This document shows positions 51,664-60,641 of a DNA stretch of 64,000 nt, piece by piece (the first letter of the stretch is position 1; the number at the start of each line of letters is the position of its first letter). The notes beneath the pieces are model-generated. The model saw nothing but the letters and a program-made list of their open reading frames with translations, ran no database searches and was not told where the DNA came from. The stretch covers positions 248,001 through 312,000 of the forward strand of contig NZ_LIHP01000011.1 in the NCBI RefSeq assembly GCF_001314605.1. The letters run 5' to 3'. Both the position numbers and the translations under genes were made by a program. The DNA is from Marinobacter sp. HL-58. GTDB lineage: Bacteria > Pseudomonadota > Gammaproteobacteria > Pseudomonadales > Oleiphilaceae.

Positions 51664-53028
51664 TCAGACCGTATGCAAGTACCAGAGGTATTCCAGGTCG
51701 GAGATGGTCATCTCGAATTCCGCCAGTTCGTGCTCTTTACACGCCACGAACACATCCATGAACTCCCGCCCCAGGTATTCCTCCATTACCGACGACTGGC
51801 TCAGCTCCCGGAGGGCATCCCGCAGGTTATTCACCAGGCTGGCTTCATGCTGCTCATGGGCGTTGCCAACGGTAGCCGGTGGCGGCTCGACTCTGTTGGA
51901 AATGCCGTAATGAATGCCCGCCAGCACCGCCGCCATCAGCAGGTAGGGGTTGGCATCCGCACCCGCCACGCGGTGTTCGATACGCAATGCCTCCGGATCA
52001 CCACCCGGTAACCGCAACGACGCCGTGCGATTATCCACACCCCAGGTTGCCGCGCTGGGCACATAATATTCCGGGCTGAAGCGGCGGTAGGAATTGATGT
52101 TGGGACAGAACAGCGCCATGGCATCGTTCATGGTGGCCACCAGTCCACCCACGGCCCAGCGCAGCATGTCGTTGGGCTGCTCGGCATCACCGGCAAATAC
52201 ATTACGGCCGTCCCTGTTCAGCAGGCTCACATGGAGATGCATGCCACTGCCGGCCTGGTCGTGATAGGGCTTCGCCATGAAGGTGGTGTCCATCTCATGG
52301 TCGTAGGCCATGTTCTTGATCAGGCGCTTGAGCAGTGTGGCGTGGTCACAGGCACGTACCGCATCGTTCACATAATGCAGGTTCACCTCGAACTGGCCGG
52401 GCGCGGATTCCGCCACCAGGGCGTCCGCCGGCAACTCCTGTTCATGGGCGGCATCCAGCACATCCGCCAGGAACTCCGCGTATTCATCCAGATCATCAAT
52501 GGAGTAGGCCTGGGTGCCTGCCGGGCGCTTTCCGGAAATGGGCGACTTGGGGGGCCGCGGCCGGCCGGCCAGGTTCTCCTGGTCGATCAGGTAGAACTCC
52601 AGCTCAAAGGCCGCCACCGGGCTCAGTCCCAGTTCGTCGAAGCGTCTGACGATGTTCTGCAGCACCACCCGCGGGTCCGCGAAAAACGGCGTTTCCCGAT
52701 CCAGTTCATACATGGTCAGAAGCAACTGCGCCGTGGGCCGCTTCTGCCAGGGCTCCATGGTCAGGGTACCGTCAATGGGCAGGCACACCCGGTCAGCCTC
52801 ACCAATGTCCAGGCCCAGGCCGGTTTCTTCCACCGTGGTGCCCTGGATGTTCAGGGCAAAGATCGACGCAGGCATTGCAATGCCGCGCTCGAACACCTTG
52901 GCAAGAACAGACGGATCCACCCGTTTACCACGGACAATGCCATTCATATCCGGAATCAGCAGATCAACAAACTGCAGCTCGGGGTGCGCCTTGAGGAATG
53001 CGCCGGCGCTCGCAAAACCAGAACCCAT
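51664..53028 (-). CDS. puuA: Gamma-glutamylpolyamine synthetase (glutamine synthetase family)
   Basis: A 454-residue type I glutamine synthetase homologue. It has the N-terminal beta-grasp LQFVDLLIPDMNGIVRGKRV, the catalytic FELEFYLID and APGQFEVNLHY, the ATP-site KPYHDQAGSGMHLHVSL, and NRTASLRLPG. The absence of a recognisable adenylylation loop and the neighbourhood point to PuuA/PauA, which couples glutamate to a polyamine using ATP. The start ATG at 53028 is consistent with length. Confidence 0.86.
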   Translation of the reverse strand: MGSGFASAGAFLKAHPELQFVDLLIPDMNGIVRGKRVDPSVLAKVFERGIAMPASIFALNIQGTTVEETGLGLDIGEADRVCLPIDGTLTMEPWQKRPTAQLLLTMYELDRETPFFADPRVVLQNIVRRFDELGLSPVAAFELEFYLIDQENLAGRPRPPKSPISGKRPAGTQAYSIDDLDEYAEFLADVLDAAHEQELPADALVAESAPGQFEVNLHYVNDAVRACDHATLLKRLIKNMAYDHEMDTTFMAKPYHDQAGSGMHLHVSLLNRDGRNVFAGDAEQPNDMLRWAVGGLVATMNDAMALFCPNINSYRRFSPEYYVPSAATWGVDNRTASLRLPGGDPEALRIEHRVAGADANPYLLMAAVLAGIHYGISNRVEPPPATVGNAHEQHEASLVNNLRDALRELSQSSVMEEYLGREFMDVFVACKEHELAEFEMTISDLEYLWYLHTV

Positions 53029-53173
53029 AGGGAAAGCCTTCCAGAACCCAAAAAGGCCTGTGGCGAATAACCGGCACAGGAGTTTTCAACGCTCCTTTAT
53101 CCTGTTTTCCGGGGCGTTTTGCAAGATAGGCACATACCACACCAGAGCCAGCAGGCACGGGATCAGCCAACCG

Positions 53174-54238
53174 TTACGAAAGCTGCTCCCGCGCCTTGCC
53201 TTCGCGGATATTCTCCCGGGCTTCTTCACGTTCTTCGCTATCCGCTTCCGGGACATCGTGCTCATCGGCTCTTGAGGGGCGGAAGCACAGGGTGACCAGT
53301 ATCGGAAAATGATCGGAGCCAAACGGAGTCAGCCGTTCAATATGGGCCAGTGTGAAATGCTCAGTGGTAAAGGCGTGATCCAGGGGCCATCGAAGATACC
53401 AGTGTTCGGCATGAAAGGTGTTGAACATGCCGCGGCCCCGGCGCGGATCCAGCATGCCGCTGACGTTACAGAACAGCCGTGTGGTGCGGGACCAGGCGAC
53501 ATCGTTCAGATCCCCCGCAACAATGGCGGGATAACCACCCTCGCGGACCTGCTGGCCGACCAACAGCAATTCCGCGTCGCGCCAGAGTGATTCCTCGCTT
53601 TCACTGGGCGATGGCGGGCGGGGATGGACGGCGTGCAACTTCACCCGGTCACCACAGGGCAGCTTCAGCCAACCGTGAATCGAGGGGATATCATCCTGGA
53701 TCAGGTATTTCACCTCAGCTGCTTCCATCGGCAACCGTGAATAAAGATGCATGCCGTAGAGGTTGTCCAGCGGCACCCGGATAATGGTGGGCCAGTCCCC
53801 AAACGCGGCATCCAGCTGGTCGCCCCACCACTGGTCCGATTCCAGTGTCAGCAGGACATCCGGCTTCCGTTCCCGGACCTGGCGAATCAGTCCTTCGCTA
53901 TTGCGATTAGGGGTCAGTACATTGGCGATCATCAGTGTCACGCAGCGGTCCTCCTGACCCAATTCCGCCGGACGCACCTGCAGGGGCCATAGACGCGTCC
54001 ACGGCAGGATCCGGTATAACTGCAACACAAGTACCAGGGCGCATGACCCAAGCACCCATCCCCGCAGGCCATCTTCTGCGAGCCAGAACGCCAGGATGGC
54101 AATCAGGGCAGCCAGGATGGCAATCTGCACCCGGGGAAACTCGCAGGCCCGTATCCACCAGTCGTGAAGGCGCACTTTTCCAAGCAGGGTTACTGCCAGC
54201 AGGACGACGGCCAGACTCAGCAGAGTGTATGTGATCAA
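53174..54238 (-). CDS. Endonuclease/exonuclease/phosphatase-family membrane protein
   Basis: 354 residues. Three hydrophobic segments fill the first 85 residues. An EEP domain follows with NVLTPN, the metal-binding Glu in LLTLESD, HAVHPRPPSP, the GDLND motif and the terminal SDHFPI. The catalytic domain would face the periplasm or outside. Substrate is probably a phospholipid or nucleic acid phosphodiester; unknown. A highly charged Glu/Arg-rich tail ends the protein. It stands alone on the minus strand. Confidence 0.8.
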   Translation of the reverse strand: MITYTLLSLAVVLLAVTLLGKVRLHDWWIRACEFPRVQIAILAALIAILAFWLAEDGLRGWVLGSCALVLVLQLYRILPWTRLWPLQVRPAELGQEDRCVTLMIANVLTPNRNSEGLIRQVRERKPDVLLTLESDQWWGDQLDAAFGDWPTIIRVPLDNLYGMHLYSRLPMEAAEVKYLIQDDIPSIHGWLKLPCGDRVKLHAVHPRPPSPSESEESLWRDAELLLVGQQVREGGYPAIVAGDLNDVAWSRTTRLFCNVSGMLDPRRGRGMFNTFHAEHWYLRWPLDHAFTTEHFTLAHIERLTPFGSDHFPILVTLCFRPSRADEHDVPEADSEEREEARENIREGKAREQLS

Positions 54239-54402
54239 GCGGGCCTCCTTGGCGCGGACTTCCTTTACGCCCTCACTATAAACGATGGCCGGAAGTTCTG
54301 CCCTTGTGGCGGGCCTTTCATTAACAACACAGTCCCTGCGTAATCTCCATCACATGCGTATAAACTGTTGTAAAGGAGTTCCCCCATCGTCAGGAGTGCG
54401 CC

Positions 54403-55581
54403 ATGCCGTCCAACCCAGGAATTACTGAGCGAGTCGAGGAAATCCGGGACAAGTCGTCCGAGGCCGCTGCGGAGTCGCTGGCTAAACTGGCACCGGATGA
54501 AATTCAGTTCATCCTTTCGCGCCTGCCTCATGACCAGGCGATGGAAGTGGCGTCTCACCTGGCGGAGTCCGTCGGGGCCGATGATCTTGCCACCAAGGCC
54601 GTGCTTTCCGGGGTCGAGGAAACCATCGGGGAGCTGATGACGCCCGCGCCAGCCATTCTTCCTGCAACCCACACGGTGGCGGAGGCCCTCGCCTTTCTGG
54701 TGAAAAGCTCCGAACTGCCGGAGATCAGCTATATCTTTGCCACCGAGGCTGATCGCCTGGTTGGTGTGGTTGGCATGCGTGACCTGATTCTTGCCAAACC
54801 GTCTGAACCGTTGGCGGACATCATGATTACCAACCCTTTTGCCTTTGACATCGACACACCGATTCAGGAAGCGGTAGGCGAAGTGCTCTATCGTCACTAC
54901 CCTCTCTACCCGGTTGTTGATGACACCCGTCAGGTTGTGGGTGTTGTGCATGGCTGGAAACTGTATGAGCGCATTGCCTCGGAGCTCAGTGGCCAGGCCG
55001 GCGCCCAATACGGTGTTGATAAGGAAGAACAGGTCAGCACCTCGGTATTGAAGTCCTTCCGCATGCGCCACCCGTGGTTGCTGGTCAATCTGGTCACCGC
55101 CTTCGCCGCCGCCTTTGTGGTGGGCACGTTTGAAGATACCATTACCCGGATTGTCGCGCTGGCGGCTTTCCTGCCGGTTCTGGCCGGCCAGAGCGGCAAT
55201 ACCGGCTGCCAGGCCCTGGCGATCACCCTGCGGGGCATGACCCTGGGCCAGTTGCGGGATTACCCGGTGCGGAATCTGCTACGCAAGGAGATCCTGTTGG
55301 GCGCCCTTAACGGCGCTGTCGTCGGTTTCATTGCCGGGGCTGCCATGTTTGCCTATGCCATAATGACGGATTCCGTCGAGCCTCTGCTACTGGGCGTGGT
55401 GATCCTGATCGCGATGATCGGCTCCTGCATTGGCAGCGGTGTTTTTGGTGTACTGGTGCCGCTGACTCTGAAGCGTTTCGGTGCCGACCCGGCTACCGCC
55501 AGCAGTATTTTCCTGACCACCTTTACCGACATCCTCGGCATGGGCCTGATGCTGTTCCTGGCTACGGCCCTCGTGCTCTAA
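54403..55581 (+). CDS. mgtE: MgtE-type magnesium transporter
   Basis: 392 residues. A short MgtE N-terminal domain (LAKLAPDEIQFILSRLPHDQ) is followed by a CBS pair (GELMTPAPAILPATHTVAEA; DIMITNPFAFDID) and a five-helix channel domain with PVLAGQSGNTGCQALAITLR and SGVFGVLVPLTLKRFGADPA. The chain is shorter than the usual 450 residues, mainly in the N-domain that senses Mg2+. It is followed by an MscS-like gene after 15 bases, so both ion proteins share a transcript. Confidence 0.88.
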   Translation: MPSNPGITERVEEIRDKSSEAAAESLAKLAPDEIQFILSRLPHDQAMEVASHLAESVGADDLATKAVLSGVEETIGELMTPAPAILPATHTVAEALAFLVKSSELPEISYIFATEADRLVGVVGMRDLILAKPSEPLADIMITNPFAFDIDTPIQEAVGEVLYRHYPLYPVVDDTRQVVGVVHGWKLYERIASELSGQAGAQYGVDKEEQVSTSVLKSFRMRHPWLLVNLVTAFAAAFVVGTFEDTITRIVALAAFLPVLAGQSGNTGCQALAITLRGMTLGQLRDYPVRNLLRKEILLGALNGAVVGFIAGAAMFAYAIMTDSVEPLLLGVVILIAMIGSCIGSGVFGVLVPLTLKRFGADPATASSIFLTTFTDILGMGLMLFLATALVL

Positions 55582-55596
55582 CAAAGAGAGTTTTTG

Positions 55597-56487
55597 ATGT
55601 TTGATACTGCTCTGATGCTGCCTGAGGGCGTAGAGATACCCGACATTATAATCGGGCCCTTGTTCAATACCGCCATTCTGATCACTGTCATTATTATCCT
55701 GAGAACGTTGTCGGCGCGTTTTATTCGCCGGTCAGTGGCCTCGTCAGAGTTACGTGGCCGGTTACTGGTCAATTTCCGCAATGGTTTTCTGCTGCTCACC
55801 CTGCTGGGGCTGGTAATGATCTGGGGTGATCAGCTCCGTACTCTGGCGTTGTCGATCGTAGCTATCGCTGTGGCCTTTGTGGTGGCCACCAAAGAGCTCA
55901 TTCTGTGTATCACCGGCTCAATTCTGAAAAGCGGCGCCGGGTCCTTCGATCTGGGGGATCGCATCCAGGTGAAGGAATTTCGCGGGGATGTGATTGACCA
56001 GAGCCTGCTTGCCACCACCATTCTTGAAGTCGGCCCTGGCAAAGCCAGCCACCAGCGCACAGGGCGCATGATCGTGATTCCCAATGCCCTGTTTGTTGCC
56101 GAGCCGGTGGTCAACGAAAGCTTCACCAGCAGGTATGATTTCCACGTATTCATCGTGCCCTTCAAACTGGAGGACGACTGGCAAAAAGCCAGGGAGGCCC
56201 TGCTGGTTTCCGCAATAAGCCACTGCGAGCCTTACCTCGAGCCTGCACGTGCCTATATGGAGCGGGTAGGAAATCAGCGCGGGCTCGAAGTGCCGTCCGT
56301 GGATCCGCGGGTGAGCATCCAGGTACCCGAAGCCGGCGAAATTCACCTGATCGTGCGTATTCCGGTCCAGTCCGGCCAGAAGAGTTACATGGAACAGGTG
56401 ATACTTAACGACGTATTCACCAATAACGAGTTTGCCCGGGTTAAAACACTTGCCCCGGGTTCGAACCCTGAAGCCGGCGAAGCATGA
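55597..56487 (+). CDS. MscS-like mechanosensitive channel
   Basis: About 296 residues. Three hydrophobic segments lie in the first 110 residues, then the MscS beta domain GAGSFDLGDRIQVKEFRGDV with IVIPNALFVAEPVVNES. It is a small-conductance channel releasing solutes or ions on membrane tension. The ATG at 55597 follows AGAGAG; a TTG immediately before it is not needed. It is co-transcribed with mgtE. Confidence 0.85.
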   Translation: MFDTALMLPEGVEIPDIIIGPLFNTAILITVIIILRTLSARFIRRSVASSELRGRLLVNFRNGFLLLTLLGLVMIWGDQLRTLALSIVAIAVAFVVATKELILCITGSILKSGAGSFDLGDRIQVKEFRGDVIDQSLLATTILEVGPGKASHQRTGRMIVIPNALFVAEPVVNESFTSRYDFHVFIVPFKLEDDWQKAREALLVSAISHCEPYLEPARAYMERVGNQRGLEVPSVDPRVSIQVPEAGEIHLIVRIPVQSGQKSYMEQVILNDVFTNNEFARVKTLAPGSNPEAGEA

Positions 56488-56641
56488 GCAGGAAATACTT
56501 GATGATCTCTGTTCGCTAGCCAACACACTGGAGTGGCCCCACTTCTTTATACTGGCCCACAGGTCGGGATTAAGAAACCACTTGTGTGAATAATGCGCTC
56601 GGCACCTGATACAGCAGGGGACGCTGACATGGGGGAGGATC

Positions 56642-57970
56642 ATGAGATTATCAGATTTCATTCGGGCCGATATCGAGCCCATCCTTCAAGAATGGGACAC
56701 CTTTGCCAAAACGCTGTTTCATGCCCGGGAAATGGACAAAACGGGGCGGCGGGACCACGCCCGGGAAATGCTCCTTGCCATTGCCGATGATATCGAGTCC
56801 ACCCAGACCGCACCCGGGCAGGCCCCCAATTTCCGGGGCAGCGAACCAAAGAGCAAATACGACACCTGGGCCGAAGTACACGGCGGTGACCGGCAGGTCA
56901 GTGGCTTCAGCGTCAACGAGACAGTGTCGGAATTCCGGGCGCTTCGCGACAGTGTGGTATCACTCTGGAATAAAGCCTCTCCGACTATTGCCGGTCAGGA
57001 CCTGCAGGACCTTACCCGGTTTCATCAGGCAGTAGACCAGGCAGTTGCCGAGTCGCTGGAGCAGTATACGACCCTGAAAGAGATGGAAACCCGGCTGTTC
57101 GGAGCCACCCTGCTGGCATCCCCGGACCCTATTTACGTCCTGGATCTCGACGGCCGGTTTATCTACGCGAATAAGGCGACAGAAGACCTGTTCACGCTGC
57201 CCATAAGCGCGCTGATTGGCAAGACCCCTCAGGATCTCGGCTTTCCGTTTGCACCGGAGTTCCAGCAACACCTGCAGCAGGTGATGACCCACAAAGCCTC
57301 CTATCGGGGTGAGTTTTCGCACCGATTTTCAGAAGCCAGTGGTGAGCACTTCGAGTATTTGCTCGCGCCTGTGGTGGATGAGGATGGCGAAACTGAAGCC
57401 ACCGTCTGTATCTCCCGCGACATCACAGAACGGACACAGGCCCAGGAGAAGATCTGGCACAACGCCCATCATGACCTTTTAACAGGTCTCCCCAACCGGC
57501 GCCTGTTTCTGGATCGCCTGGATCAGGAAGTCAAACACGCCAGACGACGTAACGTCCCTCTTGCTGTCATGTTCATGGATCTCGACGGCTTCAAGGAGGT
57601 CAACGATTCGATCGGCCATGAAGTCGGAGACCGTTTGCTGTATTGCGTCGCTGAGCGCCTCGCCAGCTGTGTAAGGGAGGACGATACCGTTGCACGGCTG
57701 GGAGGCGACGAGTTCACGGTGATTCTTACCGGTGCCCGCAACAACGAGGACGCCGCGCAGGTGGCCCAGTCCATTGTTGATGCCCTGGCAAAGCCGTTTC
57801 ATATTGCGGAACCACCTGTCCATATTTCAGCCAGTATCGGGATTACATTCTTCCCCCGGGATGGATCGTCACCGGACGCTCTGCTGAAAGCCGCGGACCA
57901 TGCAATGTACACGGCCAAAAAATCTGCCACCAACCGGATCTGTATCTACGAGGGTCCGGAAAAGCAATAG
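56642..57970 (+). CDS. RsbRD-like/PAS/GGDEF diguanylate cyclase
   Basis: 442 residues. The N-terminal helical region DFIRADIEPILQEWDTFAKT resembles the RsbRD-type sensor domain. A PAS domain (LDLDGRFIYANKATEDLF, then PAC DITERTQAQEKIW) is followed by a GGDEF domain with HHDLLTGLPNRRLFLDRL and ARLGGDEFTVIL. The I-site REDD lies five residues before GGDEF, so product inhibition by c-di-GMP is expected. No transmembrane segment is seen, so it is cytoplasmic. GGGGGAGG precedes the ATG. Confidence 0.9.
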   Translation: MRLSDFIRADIEPILQEWDTFAKTLFHAREMDKTGRRDHAREMLLAIADDIESTQTAPGQAPNFRGSEPKSKYDTWAEVHGGDRQVSGFSVNETVSEFRALRDSVVSLWNKASPTIAGQDLQDLTRFHQAVDQAVAESLEQYTTLKEMETRLFGATLLASPDPIYVLDLDGRFIYANKATEDLFTLPISALIGKTPQDLGFPFAPEFQQHLQQVMTHKASYRGEFSHRFSEASGEHFEYLLAPVVDEDGETEATVCISRDITERTQAQEKIWHNAHHDLLTGLPNRRLFLDRLDQEVKHARRRNVPLAVMFMDLDGFKEVNDSIGHEVGDRLLYCVAERLASCVREDDTVARLGGDEFTVILTGARNNEDAAQVAQSIVDALAKPFHIAEPPVHISASIGITFFPRDGSSPDALLKAADHAMYTAKKSATNRICIYEGPEKQ

Positions 57971-58024
57971 CGGCTATGACGCCATAGCGTCGGTTAACGG
58001 ACTCCCCTTCAAAGGAATGACGAC

Positions 58025-59236
58025 ATGGATCTGAAGAGCGGTTACCCCTTCTGGGCCGTCAAGAACGGTCTGATGTGCAAGTTCCCCAGGCTCAAGGCCG
58101 ATATCAGCTGTGATGTGGCTGTGGTTGGTGGCGGCATTACCGGCGCCTTGATCGCAGATGAGTTGGGCAAGAACGGTTTTGACGTGGTGGTCATTGAACA
58201 GCGGGACATTGGCTGGGGGAGTTCTGCTGCCAGTACCGCGCTGTTGCAGTATGAGATTGATACCCACATGGCGGACCTGGCCCGCATGTATGGCGAATTC
58301 CAGGCGGTGCTGGCCTACAACGCCTGCGCCGATGCGATCACAGATCTGCGCGACCTTGCCAATGATCTGGGGGACGTGGATTTCGACATGCAGGAAAGCC
58401 TCTACTACGCCAGTACCCGCAGCGACAGTGAGCCCCTCCGCGAGGAGTACGAGTTGCGTATCAAGCACGGTTTCGAGGCCGAGTGGCTGGACTCGCGCAG
58501 CCTGAAGGAGCGCTTTGGCATCAAGGCTCCATGCGCGATATTGACGGCCCTCGCAGCACGCGTTGACCCCTATCGAATGGCCTCCAAACTCCTGATCCGG
58601 CTCGCCGAGCACGGCGGCAGGGTATTCGACCGCACAGAGATCCACACCATCGTACCCGATAAGGAAAGCGTGACGCTTGGCACTCCAGGGGGCCTCAGGA
58701 TAGATGCCGGGCATGTGGTAATGGCGGCGGGCTACGCATCGCAAAAATGGTTAAACCAGTCCGTTTCAAAGAACCGCAGCAGCTATGCTTTTATTACGGA
58801 TCCGGTCGAAACCGCCGAACTCGGCCCGCTGGCGTCAACCATGGTGTGGGAGTCCGCCCGGCCCTACCTCTATATGCGCACGACAGGTGACGGCCGACTG
58901 CTGGTTGGTGGGGATGACGACGATATCGACATCCCCGAGCGCCGCCACAGGCGTGTGGAGGGGAAGTCCAGAGGCCTGTACCGGAAAGTTGGGAAACTGT
59001 TCCCCGAGTTACCGATGACTCTGGCGTTTTCCTGGGGCGGCACCTTTGCCGAAACCGAAGATGGCCTGCCCTTCTTCGGTGCGCATACGCAATATGGCCC
59101 GCGGGTGTTGTTCGCCATGGCCTACGGCGGTAATGGTATCAGCTACAGCATGATCGGCGCCGGCCTGCTGAGAGCCATCATCGAAGACCGGCCACACCCA
59201 CTGGCGGAGCTGTTCAGTTTTTCCCGCATAAGCTGA
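58025..59236 (+). CDS. DAO-family FAD-dependent oxidoreductase
   Basis: 403 residues with VAVVGGGITGALIADELGKN, GWGSSAASTALLQYEID and MAYGGNGISYSMIGAGLL. A flavoprotein of the D-amino acid oxidase/PuuB superfamily, but clearly different from the puuB product at 48.6 kb. It probably oxidises an amine or amino acid. It lies 295 bases upstream of potF on the same strand, so a role with imported polyamines is possible. AAAGGAATG precedes the start. Confidence 0.8.
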   Translation: MDLKSGYPFWAVKNGLMCKFPRLKADISCDVAVVGGGITGALIADELGKNGFDVVVIEQRDIGWGSSAASTALLQYEIDTHMADLARMYGEFQAVLAYNACADAITDLRDLANDLGDVDFDMQESLYYASTRSDSEPLREEYELRIKHGFEAEWLDSRSLKERFGIKAPCAILTALAARVDPYRMASKLLIRLAEHGGRVFDRTEIHTIVPDKESVTLGTPGGLRIDAGHVVMAAGYASQKWLNQSVSKNRSSYAFITDPVETAELGPLASTMVWESARPYLYMRTTGDGRLLVGGDDDDIDIPERRHRRVEGKSRGLYRKVGKLFPELPMTLAFSWGGTFAETEDGLPFFGAHTQYGPRVLFAMAYGGNGISYSMIGAGLLRAIIEDRPHPLAELFSFSRIS

Positions 59237-59531
59237 ACTCTGGCGACCCTGTACGCCGAAAACGGCCGCGCTTTGCCAGATAAGGAAACCCGGGGCCTTT
59301 CCTGGTGAATAAACCTGAATAAGCACAAGCCCGGATCCGTAAGGTGAAAATTTATGTAGCACCCACAGGATTCTCGTGTTAAATATCGCGCGAGTACGGC
59401 CGGTTCCCCACCGCCGTTTCCAGGACAAGCCTCAAAGGAGCCGCGCTGCGGCCACCCTCAGCAGACCTGCACAACACCGCGTGTGTTCTGCACGCTTTGT
59501 ATCCATCCCTTTTCTGTGAGGGACAACGCTC
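59237..59531 (+). other. Intergenic region upstream of potF
   Basis: This 295-base gap contains an imperfect hairpin CCAGATAAGG / CCTTTCCTGG (59276-59305) that may end the upstream gene, then about 200 bases without recognised features. GAGGG before the potF ATG is the ribosome site. The potFGHI promoter must lie here, but no clear sigma-70 boxes or operator stood out. Confidence 0.4.
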
Positions 59532-60638
59532 ATGTTGAAGTTGTGTAAGCCAACGGCGCTGGCCGCCGCTATTGCTGTGTCATTGGGTGCGTCTTCTGCC
59601 TTGGCGGCAGAGGAAGTGCGTGTTTACAACTGGTCTGACTACATTGCCGAGGACACGCTGGAGAAATTCACTGCGGAAACCGGCATCAAGGTCATCTACG
59701 ATGTCTACGACAGCAACGAGATCCTGGAAGCGGCATTGCTCTCCGGCCGTTCCGGTTATGACCTGGTGGTGCCATCGAACCATTATGTGGCCAAACAGAT
59801 TTCCGCCCAGGCGTTCGAGAAGCTGGACCATTCAAAGCTGCCGAACATGGCGAACCTGAACCCGGACCTGATGGACGACCTGGAAAACGTCGACCCCGGC
59901 AGCCAGTTCTCCCTGCCCTATCTGTGGGGCACCAACGGTTATGGCTATAACGAAGGCCGTATCCGGGAAATCCTGGGTGACAGCGCCCCCACCGATTCCT
60001 GGGCCCTGGTGTTTGATCCCGAAGTCACCGGCAAACTCGCCGCCGGTGGTTGCGGCATTGCCATGCTGGATTCCGGCGAGGAAATGGTGCGTGCCGCCAT
60101 GGCCTACATCGGCCTGAACCCCAACAGCAACAACGCCGAAGACATCAAAAAAGGCGGCGAGGTGATCAAGGCCATTCGCCCGAACGTCACCTATTTCCAC
60201 TCCTCCCGTTACATTGGCGACCTGGCCAACGGTGACCTGTGCGTGGCCGCCGGCTATTCCGGCGACATCCTGCAGGCCGCTGCCCGCGCCGAGGAAGCCG
60301 AAAACGGCAATGTGATCCGCTACACCATCCCGAAGGAAGGTGCGGTGTTGTGGTTTGACATGATGACCATTCCGGCCGGCGCCCCGAACGTGGAAAACGC
60401 CCACACGCTGATGAACTTCCTGATGCGCCCGGAGATCATTGCGGATGTGACCAACTATGTGTGGTACGCCAACCCCAACAAGCCGGCCAACGAGTTCGTG
60501 GACCCGGAGATCCTCAGCGACACCAGCATCTACCCCACCGACGAGGTGATGAAGAAGCTGTACGTGATGGAAGGCCGGCCCCAGGACGCCCAGCGCCTGA
60601 TGACCCGCACCTGGACCAACGTGAAGTCCGGTCGTTAA
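59532..60638 (+). CDS. potF: Putrescine-binding periplasmic protein
   Basis: 368 residues. The signal peptide runs to ASSALAAEE. The mature protein has the PotF/PotD signatures VYNWSDYIAEDTLEKFTAET, YDLVVPSNHYVAKQIS and FDMMTIPAGAPNVENAH. It captures putrescine (or another polyamine) for the PotGHI permease. First gene of potFGHI; the hairpin at 60657 begins 18 bases after its stop and may protect its mRNA, giving the excess of binding protein usual for ABC importers. Confidence 0.93.
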   Translation: MLKLCKPTALAAAIAVSLGASSALAAEEVRVYNWSDYIAEDTLEKFTAETGIKVIYDVYDSNEILEAALLSGRSGYDLVVPSNHYVAKQISAQAFEKLDHSKLPNMANLNPDLMDDLENVDPGSQFSLPYLWGTNGYGYNEGRIREILGDSAPTDSWALVFDPEVTGKLAAGGCGIAMLDSGEEMVRAAMAYIGLNPNSNNAEDIKKGGEVIKAIRPNVTYFHSSRYIGDLANGDLCVAAGYSGDILQAAARAEEAENGNVIRYTIPKEGAVLWFDMMTIPAGAPNVENAHTLMNFLMRPEIIADVTNYVWYANPNKPANEFVDPEILSDTSIYPTDEVMKKLYVMEGRPQDAQRLMTRTWTNVKSGR

Positions 60639-60641
60639 ACG

